The notes under the pieces: model-generated
What the model saw: only the letters and a program-made list of their open reading frames with translations
Database searches by the model: none
Told to the model about the DNA's origin: nothing
From: Parahoeflea alexandrii
Lineage (GTDB): Bacteria; Pseudomonadota; Alphaproteobacteria; Rhizobiales; Rhizobiaceae
DNA: 64,000 bases
NCBI RefSeq assembly: GCF_024105735.1
Contig: NZ_JAAAML010000004.1
Span: 62,001-126,000 of the forward strand
Direction: 5' to 3'
Made by a program: the position numbers and the translations under genes
Shown here: positions 18,761 to 26,756 of the stretch, piece by piece
Layout: each line of letters opens with the position of its first letter
How positions within the stretch are numbered: the first letter of the stretch is position 1

Positions 18761-18782
18761 GATCCCCTCCCCGGGAGCGTTG

Positions 18783-19700
18783 TCAGGCGGATGCAGGCGC
18801 GCGCTTGGTCAGGTTCAGCCGTTCACGCACTTCCTGCGGACCGATCACCCGCGCGCCCATGTTCTCGACGATGGTCACGGCACGCTCGACCAGCTGGGCG
18901 TTGGTGGCGAGTTCGCCCTTGCCGAGCCAGAGATTGTCCTCGAGCCCGACGCGGACATTGCCACCGGCCAGCACGGCGGCCGCGACATAGGCCATCTGGT
19001 TGCGCCCCAGCGCAAAGGCCGACCAGTTCCAGTCGGCGGGCACGTTGTTGACCATCGCCATGAAGGTGTTGAGATCGTCGGGGGCGCCCCAGGGAACGCC
19101 CATGCAGAGCTGGACCAGCGCATCGGGTGCCAGGACGCCTTCCTTGACCAGTTCCTTGGCAAACCAGAGGTGTCCGGTGTCGAAGGCCTCGATTTCCGGC
19201 TTGACGCCGAGCTGGGTCATCATGCCGCCCATGGCGCGTAGCATGCCCGGCGTGTTGGTCATGACGTAATCTGCCTCGGCGAAATTCATGGTGCCGCAAT
19301 CCAGCGTGCACATTTCCGGCAGGCATTCTAGAATGTGCTTCATGCGCTCGGACGCGCCGACCATGTCGGTGCCAACCGGATTCAGCGGAAGCGGCTTTTC
19401 GGTCGATCCGAAGGTGATGTCGCCGCCCATTCCGGCGGTCAGGTTAAGGACCACATCTACCTCGGCCTCGCGGATGCGCTCGGTGACTTCGCGGTAAAGC
19501 GCGACATCGCGGCGCGGTGTCCCCGTCTCGGGATCGCGGACATGGCAATGGACGATTGCCGCGCCGGCCCTGGCCGCGTCGATCGCCGAGTTGGCGATCT
19601 GCTCGGGCGAACGCGGCACATGCGGGCTGCGGTCCTGGGTGGAGCCGGATCCGGTGACGGCGCAGGTGATGAAGACCTCGCGGTTCATGGTCAAGGGCAT
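18783..19700 (-). CDS. BKACE enzyme, probable 3-dehydrocarnitine:acetyl-CoA transferase (CdhC-type)
   Basis: A 305-residue member of the beta-keto acid cleavage (former DUF849) family. The start MPLTMNREVF at 19700 has AGAGGAGG 9 bases upstream; a second Met at 19688 is less well placed. The metal-binding HCHVRDPETG, LNLTAGMGGD and GGNVRVGLEDNLW are family hallmarks. With acetyl-CoA it would convert 3-dehydrocarnitine to betainyl-CoA plus acetoacetate; the thioesterase domain two genes downstream then yields glycine betaine. It is the promoter-proximal gene of the operon, divergent from the GlxA-type regulator. Confidence 0.9.
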   Translation of the reverse strand: MPLTMNREVFITCAVTGSGSTQDRSPHVPRSPEQIANSAIDAARAGAAIVHCHVRDPETGTPRRDVALYREVTERIREAEVDVVLNLTAGMGGDITFGSTEKPLPLNPVGTDMVGASERMKHILECLPEMCTLDCGTMNFAEADYVMTNTPGMLRAMGGMMTQLGVKPEIEAFDTGHLWFAKELVKEGVLAPDALVQLCMGVPWGAPDDLNTFMAMVNNVPADWNWSAFALGRNQMAYVAAAVLAGGNVRVGLEDNLWLGKGELATNAQLVERAVTIVENMGARVIGPQEVRERLNLTKRAPASA

Positions 19701-19777
19701 ACGGACTGTCCTCCTCTTTCTGATCAGGCAATGATGACCGGCTTGAAGCGACATGCCTTTCCATTTACGAAGGAAAC

Positions 19778-20794
19778 ATGACACAAAACAAAGCTCTGTC
19801 GGCGATTTTGGATGCGGGCCGACCCATAATGGTGGATCTGCTGGCGCTGGCAGGCAGCTCGCTGCTGACGCTTTCCAGCGCCGTCGAACCGTTGAGGGCC
19901 GCAAACCGGCAATCCGGGCGCACGGTGTTCGACTGGCGCTTCGTATCGGTGAACGGGGATGCGCCAGTCACATCCTCGGGGATTGCATGGCCGGTGTCCG
20001 GGCGGCACGATCCCGCCTCGCGCTGCGATGTGCTTGCTGTCGTGGCCGGGTTTGGCGCGGCGCAAATGACTGACCGGCGGCTGGTCGGCCATGTTTACCG
20101 GGCGGCGCGCAATGCCACGATCGTCATGGGCATCGAATCCGGCCCGTGGCTGCTGGCCCGCGCCGGGCTGCTTGATGAACATCGCGCGGCAACCCACTGG
20201 GAAGACTTCGAGGATTTCGCCGCAGCCTTCCCGAATGTCGATCTGAGGCCTGACCGCTATGTGGTTGACGGGCGGTTCATCACCACATCGGGGGCATCAC
20301 CAACCTTCGACATGATGGTGGACCTGGTGCGGCAGGTACTGGGCCATCCCGCGGCGCTGGACGTGGCAAGCAGCTTCGTGCACGACGATCTGCGGGCTGC
20401 GGGCGACCCGCAGGTCAACGTAACGCTCGGCGACGCCAATCACGACCCGCGGCTGGTGCGCTCGATCCGGCTCATGGAAACCCATATCGACACCCCGGTC
20501 AGCATCGCGGCGATCGCCCGGCGGGTGTCGATGTCGGCGCGTGGCCTGGAACAGCTGTTTTCCCGTCAACTGGGGCAGACGCCGGGCGCCTATTTCCTGT
20601 CGCTGAGGCTGGCGGCGGCGCGACGGCTGGTCAATGACACGCGGCTGAGCATGACCGATATCGCGTCGCGCACCGGGTTTTCCTCGGAATCATCCTTCTC
20701 GCGCGCCTTCAGCCGCCAGTTTGGCCTGCCGCCCCGCGCCAGCCGGAAGCAACCGTCAACAGCGCAGAAGGTGGCCGGTGTCAGCCGCCCTTGA
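19778..20794 (+). CDS. GlxA-family AraC regulator (CdhR-like)
   Basis: A 338-residue regulator with an N-terminal DJ-1/PfpI-like domain (ILDAGRPIMVDLLALAGSSL through GIESGPWLLARAGLLDEHRA) and a C-terminal AraC helix-turn-helix pair (ARRVSMSARGLEQLF; MTDIASRTGFSSESSFSRAF). Homologues such as CdhR activate carnitine catabolic genes. It is divergent from the carnitine operon with a 77-bp gap, the usual arrangement for a local activator. Its 3' end overlaps the convergent permease gene by 14 bases. Confidence 0.9.
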   Translation: MTQNKALSAILDAGRPIMVDLLALAGSSLLTLSSAVEPLRAANRQSGRTVFDWRFVSVNGDAPVTSSGIAWPVSGRHDPASRCDVLAVVAGFGAAQMTDRRLVGHVYRAARNATIVMGIESGPWLLARAGLLDEHRAATHWEDFEDFAAAFPNVDLRPDRYVVDGRFITTSGASPTFDMMVDLVRQVLGHPAALDVASSFVHDDLRAAGDPQVNVTLGDANHDPRLVRSIRLMETHIDTPVSIAAIARRVSMSARGLEQLFSRQLGQTPGAYFLSLRLAAARRLVNDTRLSMTDIASRTGFSSESSFSRAFSRQFGLPPRASRKQPSTAQKVAGVSRP

Positions 20795-21563
20795 CAGGAA
20801 CCTTGGCCTCGAGCCAGCGAAACGCCAGCACCAGTATCCCGGTCAGGATCATGTAGATCAGCGCAAGCAGGAGAAGCGGTTCGTAAGTCAGGTAGGTGTC
20901 CTGTCGGACCCGCGAGATGATGGCGTAGACATCGACCACGGTGATGGTGGCAACCAGCGGCGTGGCCTTGAGCTGCAGCACGGTTTCACCGGCCAGCGTC
21001 GGTAAGGCGCGATGGATGGCGCGCGGCAGCCAGATCCGGCGGAATACGGTCAAGGGCGACATGCCATAGGCGCGGCCCGCCTCCAGCTCGCCCTTGGGCA
21101 CGCCAGCAAAAGCCCCGCGCATCACCTCCCCCTCGTAACCCGCAAAGGAGAGCGTCAACGCCAGCACGCCATAGGGCCAGGCCGAACGGAGATAGGGCCA
21201 GGCCCAGGACTGGCGGATCTCCGGCCAGTAGGCGAACAGCGAACCCAGGCCGTAGTAGAGCAGCCAGAGCTGCAGCAGCAGCGGCGTGCCGCGTATGACC
21301 GTACAGAACATGCGCGCCGGCGCCGACAGCCAGACCGGTCCTGCCGCCTGGGCAAGACCAAGCGGTACGGCCAGCAGAAAACCCAGAACGCTGGTGAGAA
21401 ACAAAAGCCAGAGCGTGGTGCCGACGCCTTCGACAAGTCGGCCCGAGTATCGCGGCAGCCAGTCCCATCGCATGTTGACCGCTGCGAAGACGATTATGCC
21501 GATACCGATGGCCAGCAGCACCAGCCGGTGCGGCTCCCGCCAGCTTCGAGTTTCCGGACCCAT
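20781..21563 (-). CDS. Polar amino-acid ABC transporter permease (HisM-like)
   Basis: A 260-residue membrane protein with about five helices and the EAA loop GAFAGVPKGELEAGRAYGMS. The segment CTVIRGTPLLLQLWLLYYGL is typical of the polar amino-acid permease family. It pairs with the upstream permease, sharing a TGATG one-base overlap at 21563. Substrate is undetermined: neighbours suggest arginine-type amino acids (the ddaH-aruHI operon lies beyond the ATPase) but carnitine-related compounds cannot be excluded. Confidence 0.92.
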   Translation of the reverse strand: MGPETRSWREPHRLVLLAIGIGIIVFAAVNMRWDWLPRYSGRLVEGVGTTLWLLFLTSVLGFLLAVPLGLAQAAGPVWLSAPARMFCTVIRGTPLLLQLWLLYYGLGSLFAYWPEIRQSWAWPYLRSAWPYGVLALTLSFAGYEGEVMRGAFAGVPKGELEAGRAYGMSPLTVFRRIWLPRAIHRALPTLAGETVLQLKATPLVATITVVDVYAIISRVRQDTYLTYEPLLLLALIYMILTGILVLAFRWLEAKVPVKGG

Positions 21564-22294
21564 CAGCGCACCGCCGGCATGCCACGGCGGGCATAGCGTT
21601 CAACGCGGCGGATCCCGACATTCGAGATGAGCGTCACCATGAGATATAGAAGACCTGCCGCGCAGAAGAACAGGAAATAGGATTTGGTGGTACCGCCCGC
21701 CTGACGCGTGACCAGCGTGAGTTCGGCCACGCCGACGACTGCAAGAAGCGCTGTGTCCTTGGTGGCGATGAGCCAGAGATTGGCGAGGCCGGGAACCGCG
21801 TGGGGCAGCATGCCGGGAAGCGTGATGCGTCGAAGCACCTGAAAGGACGTCATGCCATAGGCGCGCGCGGCCTCGATCTGGCCATGCGGCACGGCCTTGA
21901 AGGCCCCGCGCAACACCTCCGTCTGGTAGGCGCCCTGGACCACGCCGATAACGAAGATGCCGGCGGCCAGTCCGCTGATGTCCACACGCTCGGCGCCGAT
22001 CAGCAGCATCAGCTGGTTGAGTGCATCGGTGCCGGCGTAATAGAGCAGCAGGATCAGCACCAGTTCGGGGACGGCGCGCACAAGCGTGGTGTAGACATCG
22101 AGCAGATCGCGAAGGATCGGCCCGCCATAGAGCTTTCCGGTGGCGCCGCCGACGCCGATCAGAAAGCCCAGGAGATAGCCGCCGACAGCGACCTGGAGCG
22201 AGATGGCGAGGCCGCCGAGCAGCACGCCTCCCCAGCCCGGCGGCTCGAGCGCCAGCAGTTCCCAGGATGCGAGGCCCGCAATCCACTCAAGCAT
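21563..22294 (-). CDS. Polar amino-acid ABC transporter permease (HisQ-like)
   Basis: A 243-residue membrane protein with the EAA loop GAFKAVPHGQIEAARAYGMT and the motif YTTLVRAVPELVLILLLYY. It forms the heterodimeric channel with the downstream permease. It follows the binding-protein gene after a 74-bp gap that carries a perfect 12-bp hairpin, so the permeases are probably made at a lower level than the binding protein. Confidence 0.92.
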   Translation of the reverse strand: MLEWIAGLASWELLALEPPGWGGVLLGGLAISLQVAVGGYLLGFLIGVGGATGKLYGGPILRDLLDVYTTLVRAVPELVLILLLYYAGTDALNQLMLLIGAERVDISGLAAGIFVIGVVQGAYQTEVLRGAFKAVPHGQIEAARAYGMTSFQVLRRITLPGMLPHAVPGLANLWLIATKDTALLAVVGVAELTLVTRQAGGTTKSYFLFFCAAGLLYLMVTLISNVGIRRVERYARRGMPAVR

Positions 22295-22308
22295 GGAAAA
22301 CGACCTTG

Positions 22309-22339
22309 CCGGCCCGGCGGGATTTCTCCGCCGGGCCGG
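22309..22339 (-). repeat. Intercistronic hairpin between amino-acid binding protein and permease genes
   Basis: CCGGCCCGGCGG (22309-22320) is perfectly complementary to CCGCCGGGCCGG (22328-22339) with a 7-base loop. There is no T-run on the transcribed strand. It lies 29 bases after the binding-protein stop codon and is the strongest of the post-binding-protein hairpins in this window. Confidence 0.8.
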
Positions 22340-22368
22340 TCACAGCGCGGTGCGCCGGTGCGGGCATG

Positions 22369-23139
22369 TTACTTGCCGTAGATGTCGAAGTCGAAATAGG
22401 CCTTCGAGAATTCGGCATAGGTGCCGTTTTCACGGATGGCGGCGATGGCCGTGTTGAACTTCTCGCGCAGCGCGTCGTCACCCTTGCGCAGGCCGACGCC
22501 AACGCCGGCGCCGAGAATTGCCGGGTCATCCTCGACGGCACCAACGATCTCGCAGCAGGCGTCGGACTTGACGAAGGCATCAAGCGCCAGCGAATCCGCC
22601 ATGATGGCATCAACGCGACCGGCGGCCAGATCCTGGTTGGCCTCGTCCTGGGTCTGGTATTCCTTCACCTCGGCGGCAACGTCACCGAAATGGGTGGTGA
22701 CGTAATCCTGGTGGATGGTCGAGACCTGAACGCCGATGATCTTGTCCTTGAGCCCGGCTGCGTCAGGCGTGATGCCGGAGCCTTTCGACGTCGCGATCAC
22801 CGACGGTGTGTTGTAGTACTTGTCGGAGAAATCGATGGTCTTCATGCGCTCTTCGGTGATCGACATCGATCCGATGATGGCGTCGATCTTGTTCGAGGTC
22901 AGCGCCGGAATGATGCCATCCCAGGCAACCGGGGTGACGACGCAATCGAGCTTGGCCTCGGCGCAGACGGCGTTCATGAATTCGATTTCCCAACCGGTCC
23001 AGTTGCCAGCGGCATCCGGTTCGGTGAACGGCGGATAGGGCTCGGCGGCGACGCCGACACGGACGGTTTCAGCCGAGGCCGCGCTGGCAGCAAGCGACAG
23101 GCCGAGAGCGGCGATTGTGGTGATGATTTTGTTCTTCAT
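22369..23139 (-). CDS. Polar amino-acid ABC transporter substrate-binding protein
   Basis: A 256-residue secreted protein with a Sec signal (MKNKIITTIAALGLSLAAS, cleaved near ASAAE). The mature start VRVGVAAEPYPPFTE, the block GWEIEFMNAVCAEAKLDC and the DAIIGSMSITEERMKTIDFS segment define the lysine/arginine/ornithine-histidine family (SBP family 3). There is a CC pair at DACCEIVG. It is the partner of the two permeases and the ATPase encoded around it; the ligand is not certain. Confidence 0.93.
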   Translation of the reverse strand: MKNKIITTIAALGLSLAASAASAETVRVGVAAEPYPPFTEPDAAGNWTGWEIEFMNAVCAEAKLDCVVTPVAWDGIIPALTSNKIDAIIGSMSITEERMKTIDFSDKYYNTPSVIATSKGSGITPDAAGLKDKIIGVQVSTIHQDYVTTHFGDVAAEVKEYQTQDEANQDLAAGRVDAIMADSLALDAFVKSDACCEIVGAVEDDPAILGAGVGVGLRKGDDALREKFNTAIAAIRENGTYAEFSKAYFDFDIYGK

Positions 23140-23185
23140 GTTTTTCCCCTGTTAAGAGTTCGGGCTTTGCCCATTGGACCTCGGA

Positions 23186-23980
23186 CTATTGAACAGTCGC
23201 AAGGAATTTTCTCAAACGCTCCGACCTGGGAGCGTTGTAGATGATATCCGGAGAGCCTTCCTCCTCGATCACGCCATCGGCCAGGAAGACCACGTGATTG
23301 GCAACCTCGCGGGCGAATTTCATTTCGTGTGTCACCAGCAGCATGGTGCGGCCTTCGCGCGCCAGATCGGCGATCACCGCCAGCACTTCGCCGACGAGTT
23401 CGGGATCCAATGCCGAGGTCGGCTCGTCAAACAGCATGACCTCCGGCTCCACAGCGAGCGCCCGGGCAATAGCCGCGCGCTGCTGCTGACCACCGGACAA
23501 AAATGCCGGGTAGACATCCCGCTTGTCAGACAGTCCCACGCGCTCGAGCAGCTTCTCGGCACGGGCAATGGCCTCGTCGCGCGGCACGCCCATGACCTGC
23601 ACCGGCGCCTCGATGACATTGCCGAGCACAGTCATGTGCTGCCACAGATTGAAGCTTTGAAACACCATGGCGAGCCGGGTGCGGATGCGGCGGAGCTGGG
23701 CAGAATTGGCGGGCTGAAGACCGCCCCGCCCATCCGGTTTCATTTCGATTTCTTCGCCCTGAATGCTGATGGACCCGCCGCTCGGCAGTTCCAGCATGTT
23801 GATACAGCGGAGCATTGTCGATTTGCCGGATCCAGATCCGCCGATGATGGCAACCACATCACCATTGCCGGCGGAAAGCGATACACCCTTGAGCACTTCC
23901 AGGTCACCAAATCTCTTGTGAAGACCGGTAACTTCGACGGCTGGCGGGACTGCTGTTTCGCCGGTTTCTCGACTGCTCAT
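23186..23980 (-). CDS. Polar amino-acid ABC transporter ATP-binding protein
   Basis: A 264-residue ATPase with Walker A GGSGSGKST, signature LSGGQQQRAAIARAL, Walker B VMLFDEPTSALD and the switch His in LLVTHEMKFA. It belongs to the GlnQ/HisP group. It is the first gene of the minus-strand transporter operon and is divergent from the DDAH operon, whose promoter lies in the shared 111-bp gap. Confidence 0.95.
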   Translation of the reverse strand: MSSRETGETAVPPAVEVTGLHKRFGDLEVLKGVSLSAGNGDVVAIIGGSGSGKSTMLRCINMLELPSGGSISIQGEEIEMKPDGRGGLQPANSAQLRRIRTRLAMVFQSFNLWQHMTVLGNVIEAPVQVMGVPRDEAIARAEKLLERVGLSDKRDVYPAFLSGGQQQRAAIARALAVEPEVMLFDEPTSALDPELVGEVLAVIADLAREGRTMLLVTHEMKFAREVANHVVFLADGVIEEEGSPDIIYNAPRSERLRKFLATVQ

Positions 23981-24029
23981 ACGCTTCCTCTATTGCTCCT
24001 GATGGAGCGGCAGGAGCCAATCGTGACCC

Positions 24030-24057
24030 TTGCGCAGTAATTAATCAAGTGTATAAT
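24030..24057 (+). promoter_or_regulatory. Sigma70 promoter for the ddaH-tetR-aruHI operon
   Basis: TTGCGC at 24030-24035 and a perfect TATAAT at 24052-24057 are separated by 16 bases. Transcription would begin near 24064, about 28 bases before the DDAH start codon. Confidence 0.65.
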
Positions 24058-24067
24058 TTCAGAAATT
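24055..24067. promoter_or_regulatory. Palindromic operator over the ddaH promoter
   Basis: AATTTC-A-GAAATT is a perfect 6-bp inverted repeat that covers the end of the -10 hexamer and the predicted start of transcription. This is a repressor position; the TetR/BetI-type regulator encoded in the same operon is the obvious candidate. Confidence 0.45.
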
Positions 24068-24091
24068 GCTCTCCCCAGAACGGACCCCTCC

Positions 24092-24961
24092 ATGACATAC
24101 GGATCCCAATCCATGACTCCCCCGCTCAAGCGCGTCATCATGCGCGCGCCCGGCGACAGCCTGCGGCAGGCCAAGGCCGAGGACTGGCACTACGGTCCCG
24201 GCTTCGACGGCAATCGCGCTATCGAACAGTTCGGCATCTTCGCCGGCCTCGTCTCGGCCAGCGGCACCGAGATCATCTGGATCGAGGATTCGGGCGACGG
24301 CCTGGCGGACGCGATGTTTACCCATGACCCTTCGCTTGTCACCGACAAGGGCGCGGTCATTCTCAGGATGGGCAAGCCGGGCCGAATGGCTGAACCCGAT
24401 CTGCATGAGGCCGCCTACAAGGCTGCGGGCATTCCGATCCTCGGGCGGATCGAAGCGCCCGGCTCTGTCGAGGGCGGTGACTGCGTGTGGGCCGACGCGA
24501 CCACGCTGGCGGTCGGTCGCGGTGTGCGGACCAACCAGGCTGGCATCGAGCAGCTGGGCGAAATCCTCGCTCCGCTTGGCGTGAGCGTACTCGGCTTCGA
24601 CCTTCCGCTCGGAAACGGTGCCGATGCCTGTCTACATCTGATGTCGGTTGTTTCGCCGCTCGCCGAAAAACTGGCGCTGGTCTATGCGCCGATGCTTCCC
24701 GTCGCTTTCTGGCAATTGCTGAAGGATCGTGGCTACACCCTTGTCGAAGCCCCGGACGATGAGTTCGCCGCGTCCAACGGGCTCAATCTGAATGTGCTGG
24801 CGCTGGCGCCCGGCGAGGTCATCATGGTCGACGGGTTTCCGAAAACACGCGTGCTGATGGAACAGGCCGGCTGCAAGGTCACCAGCTTCAACGCCGATGC
24901 GCTGTGCATCCCGTGCGAAGGCGGGCCGACCTGCCTGACCCGTCCCGTGTGGCGGGAATGA
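24092..24961 (+). CDS. Dimethylarginine dimethylaminohydrolase-like (amidinotransferase superfamily)
   Basis: A 289-residue enzyme of the guanidino-modifying superfamily. Visible active-site elements are the FTHDPSLV segment, SVEGGDCVW (Glu/Asp), the His in DACLHLMSVVSPL, and the nucleophilic Cys281 in EGGPTCLTRP. DDAH hydrolyses N-methylated arginines to citrulline plus methylamines. ATG 24113 is an alternative start; neither has a strong ribosome site. The stop overlaps the TetR gene (ATGA). The gene order with AruH and AruI places it in catabolism of arginine or a methylated arginine. Confidence 0.85.
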   Translation: MTYGSQSMTPPLKRVIMRAPGDSLRQAKAEDWHYGPGFDGNRAIEQFGIFAGLVSASGTEIIWIEDSGDGLADAMFTHDPSLVTDKGAVILRMGKPGRMAEPDLHEAAYKAAGIPILGRIEAPGSVEGGDCVWADATTLAVGRGVRTNQAGIEQLGEILAPLGVSVLGFDLPLGNGADACLHLMSVVSPLAEKLALVYAPMLPVAFWQLLKDRGYTLVEAPDDEFAASNGLNLNVLALAPGEVIMVDGFPKTRVLMEQAGCKVTSFNADALCIPCEGGPTCLTRPVWRE

Positions 24962-25587
24962 CGCGGCGGACATTCCATCGTGAACCCGAGGCGGTTCGGC
25001 AGAACGACCTGATCGCGGCGACACTCGACAGTGTGGCGGAGCTGGGACTTGCCGGGGCAACCGTGCGCGAAGTCGCCAACCGGGCCGGCGTGACGCCGGG
25101 CCTGATCCGACGATACTTCGACAACAAGGAACGACTGGTCGCCGCCGCCTACCGGACATTCATCGCCGACCTGATCGAAACGGCAGCGGCCGGATGCGGT
25201 GACGGTCCCGCGCATACCCGACTTGCCGGCCTGATCCGTGCCAGCGTCACGGCTCCGGTGGCAGACGGGCGGACCCTGTCGATCTGGGCTGCTTTCATTG
25301 GAACGGTCAATTCCGACCCGGTGATGGCCGAGGTTCACCGCGAGGGCTACCAGGCTTTCCGTGACCTGGTCGAACAGCTGGTTGGCGAATGCCTGCGCGA
25401 AGGGGGCACGGATACTTCACAACAGACCATTCGCCAGCAGGCGATTGTGCTGAACGCGCTGCTCGACGGATTGTGGATCGAGATTTCCATGGGCGGCGAC
25501 GATTTCTCGCGCGTTGACGTGGTCCGGATCGCACTCGATTCAACAGCGACACTGCTTGGCATCGACCCGGCTGAATTCAGGGAATGA
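24958..25587 (+). CDS. TetR/BetI-type transcriptional regulator
   Basis: A 209-residue regulator with an N-terminal helix-turn-helix (GATVREVANRAGVTPGLIRR, then YFDNKERLVAAAYR) and the C-terminal LLDGLWIE motif of BetI-like proteins. The start MTRRTFHREPE at 24958 overlaps the DDAH stop by four bases, and its stop overlaps the aminotransferase start, so it is embedded in the operon it probably autoregulates. A guanidino compound is a likely inducer, by context only. Confidence 0.88.
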   Translation: MTRRTFHREPEAVRQNDLIAATLDSVAELGLAGATVREVANRAGVTPGLIRRYFDNKERLVAAAYRTFIADLIETAAAGCGDGPAHTRLAGLIRASVTAPVADGRTLSIWAAFIGTVNSDPVMAEVHREGYQAFRDLVEQLVGECLREGGTDTSQQTIRQQAIVLNALLDGLWIEISMGGDDFSRVDVVRIALDSTATLLGIDPAEFRE

Positions 25588-26756
25588 ACATCATGAAATA
25601 TGCAGCAATTACCGAGCGGCTGGCCGATACGGGCGGAGCGAAATGGGCCATTCACCAGCGCTGCCGTGAGATGAAGGCGCAAGGCGCAGACATCATCGAA
25701 CTGACCATCGGGGAACCGGACCAGCCACCGGACCCGCAGCTGTTCGAGGTCTGCCACCAGTCGATGCTGGCAGGACGCACCGGATATTCCAGCGGACGTG
25801 GCGAACCGGAACTGCTCGAAGCGATTGCCGCACGCTACATGCGGCGGCGACCGGACGTCGATGCCGACAATGTGATGTGTTTTCCAGGAACCCAGACCGC
25901 TCTGTTTGCGACGATGATGGGGCTGACCGGCCCCGGTGACGGGGTGCTTGTAGGCGATCCGTTCTATGCGACCTATGAGGGGGTTATCCGCGCCAGCGGT
26001 GCCCATCGCGAATCTGTGCCGTTGAGACCCGAGAACGGATTCCGGCTCACCGCCGGCGATCTCGAAGCCGCGATCACTCCACAGTCCCGCGTGCTCTTGC
26101 TCAATTCACCGCATAACCCGACGGGAGCCGTACTCACGGCTGAGGAAATCGCGAGTATCGGCGCTGTCTGCCAGAAACACGACCTCTGGATCGTGGCAGA
26201 CGAGGTTTATGAGGAGCTGGTGTTTGACGGCGACTTCGCCTCGCCGTTCGACAGCCCGGACCTTGCCGACAGGGTGATCGCGGTCTCGTCCATCTCTAAA
26301 TCCCATGCAGCGCCGGGATTCCGCAGCGGCTGGGCGGTCGGGCCGCATGAATTCTGCGAGAGACTGCTGCCACTGTCCGAAACCATGCTGTTCGGCAATC
26401 AGCCGTTCATCGCCGACATGACGGCCTTTGCGCTGAATTCGGATCTGCCGACGTCGGCGCGGATGCGGCAATCCTACAAGCACCGGGCCAGCCTGTTTGC
26501 CGACCGGCTCGAGAAGCTTGAGGGCATGACAGCCTATCGTCCGCAGGCGGGAATGTTCATCATTCTCGACGTGTCCGGAACCGGGCTCGGTGGCGAGGAC
26601 TTTGCCTGGCGCCTGCTCCAAGCCGGAGTCGCGGTGATGCCCGGCTCGTCATTCGGCGACAACGCCGGCAAACTGGTGCGGCTGAGCCTTACGGTGCCGG
26701 ATGAATCGGTTGTGGAAGCCTGCGATCGTATCGCGCGTTTCGTGGAGGGGCTGTGA
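25584..26756 (+). CDS. aruH: PLP aminotransferase, probable arginine:pyruvate transaminase (AruH)
   Basis: A 390-residue fold-type I aminotransferase with the PLP-binding Lys in SSISKSHAAPGFRSGW, SPHNPTGAV, and ADEVYEELVFDG. Length and motifs match AruH (393 residues in Pseudomonas aeruginosa). Its coupling to a gene for 2-ketoarginine decarboxylase makes arginine:pyruvate transamination the best assignment. It overlaps its neighbours by four bases upstream and one base downstream. Confidence 0.85.
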   Translation: MNIMKYAAITERLADTGGAKWAIHQRCREMKAQGADIIELTIGEPDQPPDPQLFEVCHQSMLAGRTGYSSGRGEPELLEAIAARYMRRRPDVDADNVMCFPGTQTALFATMMGLTGPGDGVLVGDPFYATYEGVIRASGAHRESVPLRPENGFRLTAGDLEAAITPQSRVLLLNSPHNPTGAVLTAEEIASIGAVCQKHDLWIVADEVYEELVFDGDFASPFDSPDLADRVIAVSSISKSHAAPGFRSGWAVGPHEFCERLLPLSETMLFGNQPFIADMTAFALNSDLPTSARMRQSYKHRASLFADRLEKLEGMTAYRPQAGMFIILDVSGTGLGGEDFAWRLLQAGVAVMPGSSFGDNAGKLVRLSLTVPDESVVEACDRIARFVEGL

